Source: Saccharomycodes ludwigii
Lineage: Eukaryota > Ascomycota > Saccharomycetes > Saccharomycodales > Saccharomycodaceae
Length of the DNA: 64,000 nt
Direction of reading: 5' to 3'
NCBI RefSeq assembly: GCF_020623625.1
Contig: NC_060205.1
Location: 923,501 to 987,500, forward strand
The notes under the pieces were generated by a model. That model was not told where the DNA came from. It worked only from the letters and a program-made list of their open reading frames with translations, and did not search any database. Shown piece after piece: positions 11,993-21,241 of the stretch. Both the position numbers and the translations under genes were made by a program. Position 1 is the first letter of the stretch, and each line of letters opens with the position of its first letter.

Positions 11993-14900
11993 ATGTCTAA
12001 TAATACTGAAAAAAGAAAGAAAGAATTGCTAAATGAAATTGGGGATAAATTAAACGTTGATTGGCTTTTAAGAGAAAAATCAAGCGATATAGGCATACAT
12101 CATCATCCTTATCATAACACCAATGATGACAAAACCAAGACTTCCGCCACTCACAGTTACCAATCTAATAATAATTCATCAGTTGATGAGAAACCCACTT
12201 CCCATATTTCTAGTAAAGACTCGAACGAGATTCCTACTACATTAGAAAATAAAGATGTGAATGAGAATTATAATAGTAATAGGTTATATAGAAATGATAC
12301 AAGGTTAGATAATTTTTCACCATTTGATTATAATTTGGCAAATATCGCTAAACATAATGATAATAACATTGATGCCGTCCCATTAAGAAGAACTAAGTCT
12401 TTATCTGTTAATTCTGCTGGCCATACTGAGAGGGTTCCCTATAATATAGCGCCGGTGCCTCCTACTACAAAAAAGAGAGGTTTTTTTAGAAGTTTATTTA
12501 GTAGACACAACAAGGAACATGAACATGAACATGAACATGAACATGAACACGAACATCAACAAGAAGAACGGAAATCCCCCGTACCATCCATGTCTAATAG
12601 AAGCAGATCTAACAGCATTAATAAAATGAACTCTTCAAAATATTCTGAAAACAAGAACATTAGTAAATCACATGATACGGCTTCAATCAAGAAATTTGAC
12701 CCACCTGTAACTGGAAGCAACAATGGTCCTAATAATGTTGGCTCGACAAGATTGTACAAAGCGAGAACCACTGGTTCTGTTTCATTGAATGACGTTGATC
12801 CCAGGTTAGAAGAATTTTTACAATATTATAAAGCTAGAAATATGAAAAAATTAAAAGAGGAGGAAAATGAAGAAACAAGCAACAATGATAATATTAATGT
12901 TAAGAAACTTAAAGCTACTTTTCAACTAAATCCAAAGGATAATACTAGTAACAAGTTTCGTAATAAAAAATCCAATGTTGTAGATGCCAAAGGAAGGCCT
13001 ATTCCACCGCATCCAGATAAACCTAAATTACCACCAGCTATTAACAGAAAATATTATATTTCCAATACTAGTAGTGATAGTAGCATAGGGGAAAATTCTT
13101 CGACAGATCATTATCATCATCATCATCACCCTCACCACCATCAGAACCATAGTCCTCATGGTTATGATCATCATGATATTAGAAACAATAACAGTGCTCG
13201 TAGTGATAGCAACATATCCACCGGTAGTGGTAATAGATTAACAAACAGATTATCCAGAACATTGTCTGGTAGAAGTAATAGTAATAACTCTAACCTCAAC
13301 AGTGGCTCAGCTAAGACAACCAGCGGTACATCCAAGTTTGGTTCATTTTTAAGGAGAGTTACTTCTCATATAGAAGAGGAAGACGAAGACGATAATGATG
13401 CCGGTAGTGGCCAGAAAAGAAAACAAAGAAAAGAGTCGCAGCACCATGCTAGTACCGCTGATTCTAATTCAGATGACGATTATGACGATTATAGCGACTA
13501 TAGTGACTACTCAATTTCTTCCTCATCTTCAGACAGTTCTTTATCTGATGAGGATAATGAAAATGATAGCACCAGCAGTAATCTCATACTTAAGGAGGGA
13601 CTACCACCTGGTTTAGAAACGGTTAAACCATTAAAGAAAGTTTCATTTGCCATAAATACCTTTTTCAACGATCCACCTCAACAAATTTGTAGCAGAAACC
13701 CCAGAAAGGGCGAAGTGGAAATAAAACCTGATGGTAGCGTTGTTATTCATAGATTGACTCCAGAGGAAAAACGCAAGATTATGGAAACCGCCACTTGCGG
13801 TATTGTTATTGGTGGTACTGGTCCTTTGAAATTGTTAGATGATGAGGACGTTGATGCTCAAAAGGTGAATCCAAAAAAATTGGAGGAAAAAGCTCCTGAA
13901 TCAATTCATGAGAAAGCAGATGTGCCATCTCCAACAACGGTTAATACAACGCCTACCACCACTGCTAATAATAATAACAAGACTCGTAAAAGTGCCGATG
14001 CTAAAGAAGAAGAGGAAGAAGAGGAAGTAGGTGTTTCCAAAACAGCTTCTGCAGTTAAGATTGATAAACCAATATTGACTAGACGTGCTGGCTCAGCTGT
14101 TTCTATGGCATCATTTTTATCTAGCGGCGGCGATGATGATGATGATAATTGCTTTGTTTATCCTCCACGCAATTTGAAGATAGCAAATGATATTTTATAT
14201 ACTAGATGTTGTCATCTACGTGAAATTCTACCCATACCGTCTATCATGAGACAGATTGTCAAAGGTAGTACTGATCCAATCCCGATGTTGCAAATGAGAA
14301 ACCCTCGACCATCGATGATAGAAATTTTATCATTTAGTGATTTTATTAGTATTGCCCCAGTTTTATGTATTTCGCTAGATGGTATTTTTTTAAGTTGTGA
14401 AATGTTCAGGATTATTTTAGCCTCATTACAGTATAAACAAAACTTTGAGAAACTTTCACTAAGAAATACTCCATTAGATGAAGAAGGTTGGAAGAATTTA
14501 TGTTATTTTATTTCGAAAAGTAGATCTTTGAAATGTATTAACTTGACCATGGTACCTGGTGCTCGTGTTAATGTACAAAAACCTTCTAGATCCTCTTTGA
14601 AATCCAACATAGTTAGGATGCAATGTAATATGAATAACAGGAGTGACCGTAATTGGAACTTGTTAACGGCAAGCATTGCTGGCAACAAATCGCACATAGA
14701 GGAAATTATTTTATCCGGTGCCAGAATGAGTTCGCTAGAGGAATTTAAAAATTTCATTGAAGTTGCTTGTATATATACTAAAAGATTAGGTCTAGCTTAT
14801 AATGATTTAACATTTGATCAATGCTCGGCCCTGGCTAAATGGTTAGGTCAGTCTAGAGTTACTGGACTAGATGTTGGTTATAACAACCTATTTGGCAAGT

Positions 14901-16813
14901 TGTCCCCTTTCATTGACGTCATTTTGACTAAGATCAAAAATAAGAAAACAAACGAATTTAAATATCTATCCTTGAACTCTACGGAATTGGCCGTTGGTGA
15001 GAAGGATACCAGTAAAGACAGCGAAGTTATTAAACTATTAAATGCGCTATGCTATTGTGACAATTTAAAGTTTTTAGATTTATCCAACAACCCAAAATTA
15101 TTTCCATACGGCACGCATTTTTTGACTGAAAGTTTACCGGTTTGTGTTAGTTTGGTAAGACTACATTTAGATTATAACGATATGGATCCAGCTTCTATAA
15201 TTGCTATTGCTGAAGTTGTTCCCATATGTCGTACGTTAAGTTATTTGTCTTTGATTGGAAATAAATTAACTCCGATTTGTTGTTCTGCGCTAGCCAATGC
15301 AGCACGAAAGAGCAATTCCTTGATGAATTTGGATTTGGATTATGATGATGTGCCAAGTTCTGTAAGACAAAAGATGTCAGTTTATACTCTAAGAAACACG
15401 GAATTGCAAGTTAAGAAAATGAAGGTTAAAAATGCTTCTGGTTCAACTTACGAATATGCGACAGACACTGTTTCCAAACTACAAGAAGAATTAAACCATT
15501 TGTTAGCGAAAGGTGATCTCTCCGACGATGAAGCTTATAATAAAACAGCCAGTGAAGTTATCAGCAAAATAACCAACATTAGGAATGGGCTACAAAATGT
15601 TATTGAGAATTTGTTTAAATTAAGAATGACTAATGAATTAAATACTGAGGGCAAAGAGACATTGATTAGGCTATGCTTTATTGATTCATCCTTGGAAAAA
15701 GGTGCAGAATTGTTGTCAGACAAGCTAAAGAATACTTTCACTGACACTAAGGCTTCCGCTGGTAATAATGCCAGTATTCCTGATACTTCTAAGTCAATCT
15801 TCTTGCACACTATGGAGGAAGTTAAAAAGGGCCACGAACATTCTTTACCGGTGTTAACTGAAAATGATAGCAGTGTTTCAATGCGGAAACAAGGTACTGA
15901 CTCTAGTACAGGTTTGAGAGCCTCATCCAAATTTAACTCACATCTCAATTTGTTTCCTTTTCAAAATTCATCCGGAACCAATTCTCCAACTTTGCAAACA
16001 TTTGAACCAGACGAAGCAGTACATTTTGACGGGGATGCCAACAACAGTTCTCAAATTGCCTTAGATCAACTAAGGGAAGAGGGTAGCATTTTGAAGAAAA
16101 CTACTGCGTTGATGAAAACTATGAAGGGGACTTCATGGTCAGATGAAATTAGTCAAAGCTTGAACAGCGCTTCCGATAGCATATCTTCTACTGACATCAA
16201 ACAATTTATCTTGACACATGATGTGGGAAAGGTGATCGATTTGTTGAATCAATTGAAAAAAGAAGGTGTAGACTACAAAGAGTTGTTTAAAAAGAACGGA
16301 AATTCAAGTAATAATGAGGGGACCGAATTAACTAGTCAAAATGGTACCAACAAGGGAAGTCCAAATGACAGTACAACCAGTAATCCATCCAGTGTTGCGA
16401 ATAAAGTAAGTTTGCCTACCAATACTAGCACCGATGCCAGTATTCATGTCAATACCGATACCAGTACCAATGTTAATACCGATGCTACTACTGATGTTAG
16501 TGCCGATACTAATGCCAATTCTAATACCAATTCTAATGCTAATGCTAATACTAATTCTAATATTAATTCTAATGACAATCTTACTACTGGAGATAGTAAC
16601 ACACATCTTAAAACTAATTCTGTTGCTGGATTGGATGCAATTTTGAAAGAAGACAGATCTAAATATCACGACTCAAATAGTGATGAGGACAGCGTTATTA
16701 CTACTGACGATGAAGAACGGGATGCAAAAGACACACAAGACAACACTGATTTTGATAAAGCTTATGATCAAGTGCTAGACAAAATTGAAAGGGTCAGGAC
16801 CAATAATAACTGA
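11993..16813 (+). CDS. MHP1: Microtubule-associated protein Mhp1 orthologue
   Basis: In S. cerevisiae Mhp1 (YJL042W, about 1398 residues) is an essential protein reported to bind and stabilise microtubules. Here it has 1606 residues. Diagnostic blocks seen are an N-terminal DWLLR, a basic KKRGFFRSLFSRH motif, a conserved KKVSFAINTFFNDPPQQI block at about 548-565 (the KVSF part fits a PP1-docking RVxF motif), KGEVEIKPDGSVVIHRLTPE, and YTRCCHLREILPIP. A leucine-rich-repeat-like domain follows at about 760-1130, with FLDLSNNP and LRLHLDYNDM units. The end (VLDKIERV) also recalls yeast Mhp1. Expanded low-complexity tracts explain the extra length: a HE run (EHEHEHEH), two His-rich runs and a C-terminal Asn/Thr/Asp-rich region. 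Position and orientation before NSP1 and NUP192 support the name. Confidence 0.9.
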   Translation: MSNNTEKRKKELLNEIGDKLNVDWLLREKSSDIGIHHHPYHNTNDDKTKTSATHSYQSNNNSSVDEKPTSHISSKDSNEIPTTLENKDVNENYNSNRLYRNDTRLDNFSPFDYNLANIAKHNDNNIDAVPLRRTKSLSVNSAGHTERVPYNIAPVPPTTKKRGFFRSLFSRHNKEHEHEHEHEHEHEHQQEERKSPVPSMSNRSRSNSINKMNSSKYSENKNISKSHDTASIKKFDPPVTGSNNGPNNVGSTRLYKARTTGSVSLNDVDPRLEEFLQYYKARNMKKLKEEENEETSNNDNINVKKLKATFQLNPKDNTSNKFRNKKSNVVDAKGRPIPPHPDKPKLPPAINRKYYISNTSSDSSIGENSSTDHYHHHHHPHHHQNHSPHGYDHHDIRNNNSARSDSNISTGSGNRLTNRLSRTLSGRSNSNNSNLNSGSAKTTSGTSKFGSFLRRVTSHIEEEDEDDNDAGSGQKRKQRKESQHHASTADSNSDDDYDDYSDYSDYSISSSSSDSSLSDEDNENDSTSSNLILKEGLPPGLETVKPLKKVSFAINTFFNDPPQQICSRNPRKGEVEIKPDGSVVIHRLTPEEKRKIMETATCGIVIGGTGPLKLLDDEDVDAQKVNPKKLEEKAPESIHEKADVPSPTTVNTTPTTTANNNNKTRKSADAKEEEEEEEVGVSKTASAVKIDKPILTRRAGSAVSMASFLSSGGDDDDDNCFVYPPRNLKIANDILYTRCCHLREILPIPSIMRQIVKGSTDPIPMLQMRNPRPSMIEILSFSDFISIAPVLCISLDGIFLSCEMFRIILASLQYKQNFEKLSLRNTPLDEEGWKNLCYFISKSRSLKCINLTMVPGARVNVQKPSRSSLKSNIVRMQCNMNNRSDRNWNLLTASIAGNKSHIEEIILSGARMSSLEEFKNFIEVACIYTKRLGLAYNDLTFDQCSALAKWLGQSRVTGLDVGYNNLFGKLSPFIDVILTKIKNKKTNEFKYLSLNSTELAVGEKDTSKDSEVIKLLNALCYCDNLKFLDLSNNPKLFPYGTHFLTESLPVCVSLVRLHLDYNDMDPASIIAIAEVVPICRTLSYLSLIGNKLTPICCSALANAARKSNSLMNLDLDYDDVPSSVRQKMSVYTLRNTELQVKKMKVKNASGSTYEYATDTVSKLQEELNHLLAKGDLSDDEAYNKTASEVISKITNIRNGLQNVIENLFKLRMTNELNTEGKETLIRLCFIDSSLEKGAELLSDKLKNTFTDTKASAGNNASIPDTSKSIFLHTMEEVKKGHEHSLPVLTENDSSVSMRKQGTDSSTGLRASSKFNSHLNLFPFQNSSGTNSPTLQTFEPDEAVHFDGDANNSSQIALDQLREEGSILKKTTALMKTMKGTSWSDEISQSLNSASDSISSTDIKQFILTHDVGKVIDLLNQLKKEGVDYKELFKKNGNSSNNEGTELTSQNGTNKGSPNDSTTSNPSSVANKVSLPTNTSTDASIHVNTDTSTNVNTDATTDVSADTNANSNTNSNANANTNSNINSNDNLTTGDSNTHLKTNSVAGLDAILKEDRSKYHDSNSDEDSVITTDDEERDAKDTQDNTDFDKAYDQVLDKIERVRTNNN

Positions 16814-17069
16814 AATAGAATAATATTATTTTTTTTTGTTCTACTTTGAAATATGTTGAATTAAGACCTTATTCAACTCCTCATTCATTTTATTTCTCTT
16901 ATGTTTTACTATGTTTGAATGTGCTCTTTTTTTTTTTTTCTTTTTTTTTAACTGGTTTATTACAATTTTAGATTATTAGGAACTTTTTTTATACTTATTT
17001 ATTTTTTTATTTTACCCTAATGAATCCATAAAAATGGCGTTTACTTCAATTATGATCATATTATCATAC

Positions 17070-17074
17070 ATGTA

Positions 17075-17115
<41 letters not shown>

Positions 17116-17172
17116 TATTATTATATCATTTATTATTATATCATTTATTATTATATCATTTATTATTATATA
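17070..17172. repeat. TAT microsatellite with 16-bp tandem units
   Basis: About 15 TAT triplets run into three to four tandem copies of a 16-bp unit of the form ATCATTTATTATTATAT. The plus-strand frame across it gives a Tyr/Leu-only peptide that I read as spurious. Confidence 0.85.
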
Positions 17173-17611
17173 ATTTTAATTTTTGTAATATAATCTTTTA
17201 CAATTGCCAAGAAGAAAAATTGTACATGATAGACATTTAAAATTTTTTTCTTTCAATACCAATTTTATTCATCTTTGTAAACCAACTTGTGCACATGTTT
17301 CATACATTTTTTCTTTTGTTTTTATTTTGCAATACTGGAGTCAGTTGAATAACTCTGTGAATCAATATAAAATATAAAACAATCATTTTGACAGTGATAT
17401 TATGTAATATTGAATAATAAGAATAAGAAAAAATATGAGACAGAAAAAAATATCGCAATCATTGAGCACTGATGATAAAAGTAGATCTTTTATTATCATC
17501 ACGACAAAGGGTTTGTGCAACATGGAGATTGTATATAGTTTATATTTTTCTTGCATTTTTTTTTTAATATAAACTTGGTACTTTTAAGGCGTCTTTGTAG
17601 ATGCTCAAAAA

Positions 17612-17641
17612 GGAAATTTCTACTAGGCCCATAATTATGAC
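17612..17641. promoter_or_regulatory. Candidate Mcm1/alpha2-like operator upstream of the a-factor gene
   Basis: Read on the minus strand this is CATAATTA, then CCTAGTAGAAATTTCC. It looks like a degenerate form of the S. cerevisiae a-specific gene operator, in which a CATGTAATTA half-site flanks a CCTAATTAGG-type Mcm1 core. It lies about 410 bp upstream of the pheromone ATG. The match is partial and spacing differs, so it is only a candidate. Confidence 0.2.
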
Positions 17642-18049
17642 TTATTTTCCATATAAACAAAAACAAAACCTTTGTTAAAAATTAACCACAAAACAAAATA
17701 TGTGTATTTTTAATTACTAAATTTGTTGCATAAAATAGAAGCAAGATCTAAATTTGAAGCTTTTTATTATGAAATCAGACTCCTCAACACTTTTATTTTA
17801 CTAAAGATTATTTTAATTAAATTTTAATTATTATCAAGTTTCATGGCAGAGGAAAGTTTAAATTTAAAAGACTACAAAAAAAAAAAAAAAATAGAATATA
17901 AATAAGGCTCTGTAATGATATATTAATCTTAACATTCGTTTTTCTTTTTATTAATCACTCCTCTCATACTTACTAATATAGGTACCAAAACAAATAATAT
18001 AACACTGAAAAAACAAACCAATATAAAATAAACAAATAACTTTTAAAAA

Positions 18050-18166
18050 ATGCAACCAACCTCTGTTTCTGTTTCCATTTCCAATAAAGACAAAAAATCA
18101 GCCGAAAAAAAGGATAACTTTGGAGTGAAGGGCGTCTGGGTTGACCCACAATGTGTCATTGCTTAA
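18050..18166 (+). CDS. MFA: a-factor mating pheromone precursor
   Basis: A 38-codon gene starting MQPT and ending in the CaaX box CVIA. Its layout matches S. cerevisiae Mfa1/Mfa2, which also begin MQP, carry EKKDN before the mature peptide, and end CVIA. By homology, cleavage after the Asn of EKKDN would release FGVKGVWVDPQC, to be farnesylated and carboxymethylated at the Cys and exported by a Ste6-type transporter. S. cerevisiae a-factor is YIIKGVFWDPAC, so the KGV and DP-C positions are kept and the rest differs. The gene lies between MHP1 and NSP1, which are adjacent in S. cerevisiae. The leader before the ATG is A-rich, typical of yeast. The identity is strongly supported by the combination of MQP, EKKDN, the peptide and CaaX. 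Confidence 0.95.
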   Translation: MQPTSVSVSISNKDKKSAEKKDNFGVKGVWVDPQCVIA

Positions 18167-18752
18167 AATAGCTTGGATTTCCTTTTTTCCTAGACTTTGT
18201 TGAGGGAAGATCTTTAAAAGTTTTTTGGCTGAGTTTTCGTATAATTTTTATTTTCATATTTATTATTAGTTGAGAAAAATAATTGAAATGAGTTAAAATT
18301 GTTAAAATAAAGAACAATTTGATTATTTTATATATTTTTATTAACCATATATAGTTCAGCGTATATAATAATAAACTTTAATTTTTTTTTTTTTATTCAG
18401 TTAAAAATAAATCAGTTCCGTGTCACAGACACAAACATCTTGCAATATTTATTCGGATATTTTGATATATTTCGGTTTTTTATTGATTTTGTCCGGATGA
18501 TATCGCACAACGCGGATTTTTGTGTAAAAAAAAAAAAAAAAAAAATGAATTGAAATTTTTAATAGCGAAAAAAATTTTTTTTTTTTAGCTTGCTTCATTT
18601 TCCATAAAACAACAATATTATAATCTTTTGTTTATAATTCTGTTTATATTGAAAAAATTTGTTGTAATTGGTAAAATATATATTTTATTACACAACACAG
18701 CATAACAATTAATAATATCAACAAACAACTTATACATAATAACTTTGGAGTA
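18167..18752. other. Intergenic: a-factor 3' flank and NSP1 promoter
   Basis: No gene is seen. It contains A/T runs (for example about 18525-18544) and a CGG-rich patch at 18420-18520 with TTCGGATAT (18452-18460), ATATTTCGG (ending 18475) and TGTCCGGATGATATCGC, a cluster of the CCGAA-type motif found in other promoters here. NSP1 has an intron near its start in S. cerevisiae; none is needed here. Confidence 0.6.
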
Positions 18753-20999
18753 ATGAGTGGGTCTCCTTTTACTTTTAATCTTAACCAACCAAACAATAAT
18801 AATAATAATAATAACGATAATAACAAAGGTACTTTTTCATTTGGCCAGACGGGAACATCTAGTGGTAACTCAACTGCGCCTTCATTTTCATTTGGATTAA
18901 ACGACAAAAATAATAGTGGTACTAATAGTACATTACCTGCCTTTGGTCAATCTGCTACAACTGCCTCCAAACCACTATTTGGCCAATCTGGTTCCACACA
19001 GACTTTTTCCTTTGGTGGTGCTAATAGTATAAATCCAACGGCAAATTCTTCCAATGGTAATGATGTGAAAACCCCCTTTACATTTGGTGGCCTAAATAGT
19101 GCTACATCCAATGGTGCTTCTGAAAAACCTACTTTCGGTTTCGGATCAAATACCGGTGATAAACCAGGACTTTCTTTTGGAATTAATAACTCTAATACCA
19201 TTTCGACAACAAACACCGAAAATAAGCTACCAATCTTTGGTGCAGGCACTACTGTTACAAGTAAAACCGCTCCTTCTTCAAATGCTTCAGCTGGCTCTGT
19301 ATTAAACAATAATACACAATCTACCGAGACTGCCAAACCAACGGCTTTTAATGGAGCCGATGCTAATACCGGTGAAACGAAGAATGCCTTTTTTTCATCA
19401 GACAACAATTTGAGTCTTACAAATAATTCTGGGGCAACGGAAAGTGCCACTTCTAAACCTCAGTTTTCATTCGGTACTGAATCCACTGAAAAAAAGGATG
19501 GTAAACCTGCGGTTTCATTTGGTACTAATCCGAACACCGTTACGGAAACCAAAGCACCGGTGTTTTCCTTGGGTAATGCTACAACTACTTCCTTAACAAA
19601 TAAACCGGCGTTTTCATTTGGCGCTACTACTAATGCTATCGCGACCAAGACTGGAGAACAAAAGGATGATACAAAACCAGCTTTTTCATTTGGTGCTACT
19701 ACGACCGAAGAAAAAAAGGACAAACCAACATTTTCATTTGGTGGTGCTACTAATGCTACCAAAACCGATGGCAAGAAAGATAGCTCAACAACAAAACCAG
19801 CTTTTTCGTTTGGTGGAGCTACTAATACTGCAAATTCTGAGGACAAGAAGGATGGCTCAACAACAACAGCAGCTTTTTCATTTGGCGGTGCCACTGCTAC
19901 TGCCAAAACCGATGACAAGAAGGATGCTCCAACAACAACACCAGCTTTTTCATTTGGTGCTGCCAAAACTGAAGAAAAAAAGGACAAGCCATTGTTTTCA
20001 TTTGGTGGTGCTACTAATACTACAAATTCCGAGGACAAGAAAGATGGAGCAGCAACGAAACCAACTTTTTCATTTGGCGGTGCCACTACTACTGCCAAAA
20101 CCGATGACAAGAAAGATAGCTCAACAACAAAACCAGCTTTTTCGTTTGGTGGAGCCACTAATACTGCCAAAACCGATGACAAGAAAGATAGCTCAACAAC
20201 AAAACCAGCTTTTTCATTTGGCGGTGCCACTAATAGCAGCAACATATCTAATGATAACAATAAGAAAGAAAATGCTCCTATTGCTAATATGAATTCTAAT
20301 TCTGCAAATAATATGACCGACAATAAGAATGGTCCTAAAGAGGTCAATTTACCTTCTACCAAAACAAAAACAGTTGATGTTCCACCAATTACGTTAGACA
20401 ATAAAACACTAGATGATTTAGTTTCTAGATGGTCTTCTCAACTATCCACTTCGTCTGCTCATTTTGAGGAGTACACCAAAAGAGTTAATGAATGGGACCA
20501 GGTTTTAGTTCAAGGCGCCGATCAAATAAGTAAATTATATTCTAACACTTTATTGGCAGAACAAACTCAAAATAAGGTTGAACAATCATTACAATATATT
20601 GAAAGACAACAAGCAGATTTAGCAATAACTTTAGATAATTTTGAGAACAGAACTTCATCCCTATTATCTGATTTATCATTGCCTACTACCACCACCACTA
20701 CCACCACCACCACCGATTCTAATACAACGGGCACTGATGATGAAAGGAGAAAACAAGCTTACCAGACTGCTCTGCAATTAGATGAAAACCTAGATACTTT
20801 ATCAACTAATCTTTCCTCACTAATTGAACAAATCAATGAAGTAAGCGACAAATTTAATAAAGTTTCCAATATTAATTCTTCTAACCAGGAAGAATCAACA
20901 GAAATTATTAAATTGTTAAATTCGCACCTTAAGGCTTTAAGAGCCCTAGATACAAATTCTAATGTTTTAGAATCCAAATTAAAAGCATTTAATAAATAA
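18753..20999 (+). CDS. NSP1: FG-nucleoporin Nsp1
   Basis: Nsp1 is an essential FG-repeat protein of the nuclear pore central channel and of the Nup82 complex. The 748 residues compare with about 823 in S. cerevisiae. The N-terminal ~530 residues are FG repeats: first GLFG-less FGQ/FG units, then highly regular FSFG units separated by charged TDDKKD-type linkers, exactly the Nsp1 pattern. The C-terminal ~190 residues form the coiled-coil domain that binds Nup49-Nup57 and Nup82, beginning near LDDLVSRWSSQL. A Thr run (TTTTTTTTTT) interrupts the coiled coil at about 645-655. Its place between MHP1 and NUP192 agrees with S. cerevisiae chromosome X. Confidence 0.97.
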   Translation: MSGSPFTFNLNQPNNNNNNNNDNNKGTFSFGQTGTSSGNSTAPSFSFGLNDKNNSGTNSTLPAFGQSATTASKPLFGQSGSTQTFSFGGANSINPTANSSNGNDVKTPFTFGGLNSATSNGASEKPTFGFGSNTGDKPGLSFGINNSNTISTTNTENKLPIFGAGTTVTSKTAPSSNASAGSVLNNNTQSTETAKPTAFNGADANTGETKNAFFSSDNNLSLTNNSGATESATSKPQFSFGTESTEKKDGKPAVSFGTNPNTVTETKAPVFSLGNATTTSLTNKPAFSFGATTNAIATKTGEQKDDTKPAFSFGATTTEEKKDKPTFSFGGATNATKTDGKKDSSTTKPAFSFGGATNTANSEDKKDGSTTTAAFSFGGATATAKTDDKKDAPTTTPAFSFGAAKTEEKKDKPLFSFGGATNTTNSEDKKDGAATKPTFSFGGATTTAKTDDKKDSSTTKPAFSFGGATNTAKTDDKKDSSTTKPAFSFGGATNSSNISNDNNKKENAPIANMNSNSANNMTDNKNGPKEVNLPSTKTKTVDVPPITLDNKTLDDLVSRWSSQLSTSSAHFEEYTKRVNEWDQVLVQGADQISKLYSNTLLAEQTQNKVEQSLQYIERQQADLAITLDNFENRTSSLLSDLSLPTTTTTTTTTTDSNTTGTDDERRKQAYQTALQLDENLDTLSTNLSSLIEQINEVSDKFNKVSNINSSNQEESTEIIKLLNSHLKALRALDTNSNVLESKLKAFNK
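19610..20225 (+). repeat. Tandem FSFG-linker repeats inside NSP1
   Basis: About eight in-frame units of roughly 57-78 bp encode FSFG(G)AT plus a charged linker. The last units, around 20090-20225, are almost identical in nucleotides (shared AAAACCGATGACAAGAAAGA), which points to recent unit duplication or gene conversion. Confidence 0.85.
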
Positions 21000-21241
21000 A
21001 TTGGTATCAGTTGGCTATCCGACTTATGATTGTGCTTAATTTTTTTTTATTTAAGTAATAGTATAACGTATATAGATTATAAGCATTTTTATTTTCCTTT
21101 CTTTTTTTTTTTTTTTTGGGAAAAAATTGGCACTGGCTAACAAACTTGGTTTAACAATACGTATTTATGTTAGAAGAGAAGTAAATGTACAATTATCTTA
21201 ACTACAAAATTAAATATATATGTATATATAGCTTTTTCCAT

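Larger units (their letters stand above)
16814..18049. other. Intergenic: MHP1 3' flank and a-factor gene promoter
   Basis: No further gene is supported. MHP1's 3' flank is T-rich. A TAT-type microsatellite with a 16-bp higher-order unit covers about 17070-17172. The right half should hold the a-factor promoter: a TATA-like element (GAATATAAATAAGG) near 17893-17906, and a candidate Mcm1/alpha2-type region at 17612-17641. Confidence 0.6.

Noticed and set aside
11993-16813. Identity as GIP3 or HER1 instead of MHP1.
   Set aside because: The KVSF block first suggested a Glc7-interacting protein, but the conserved blocks match Mhp1 as I recall it and the MHP1-NSP1-NUP192 order settles it.
17034-17240. 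A 68-codon frame in the microsatellite downstream of MHP1.
   Set aside because: It encodes only Tyr and Leu runs from the TAT repeat and has no conserved feature.
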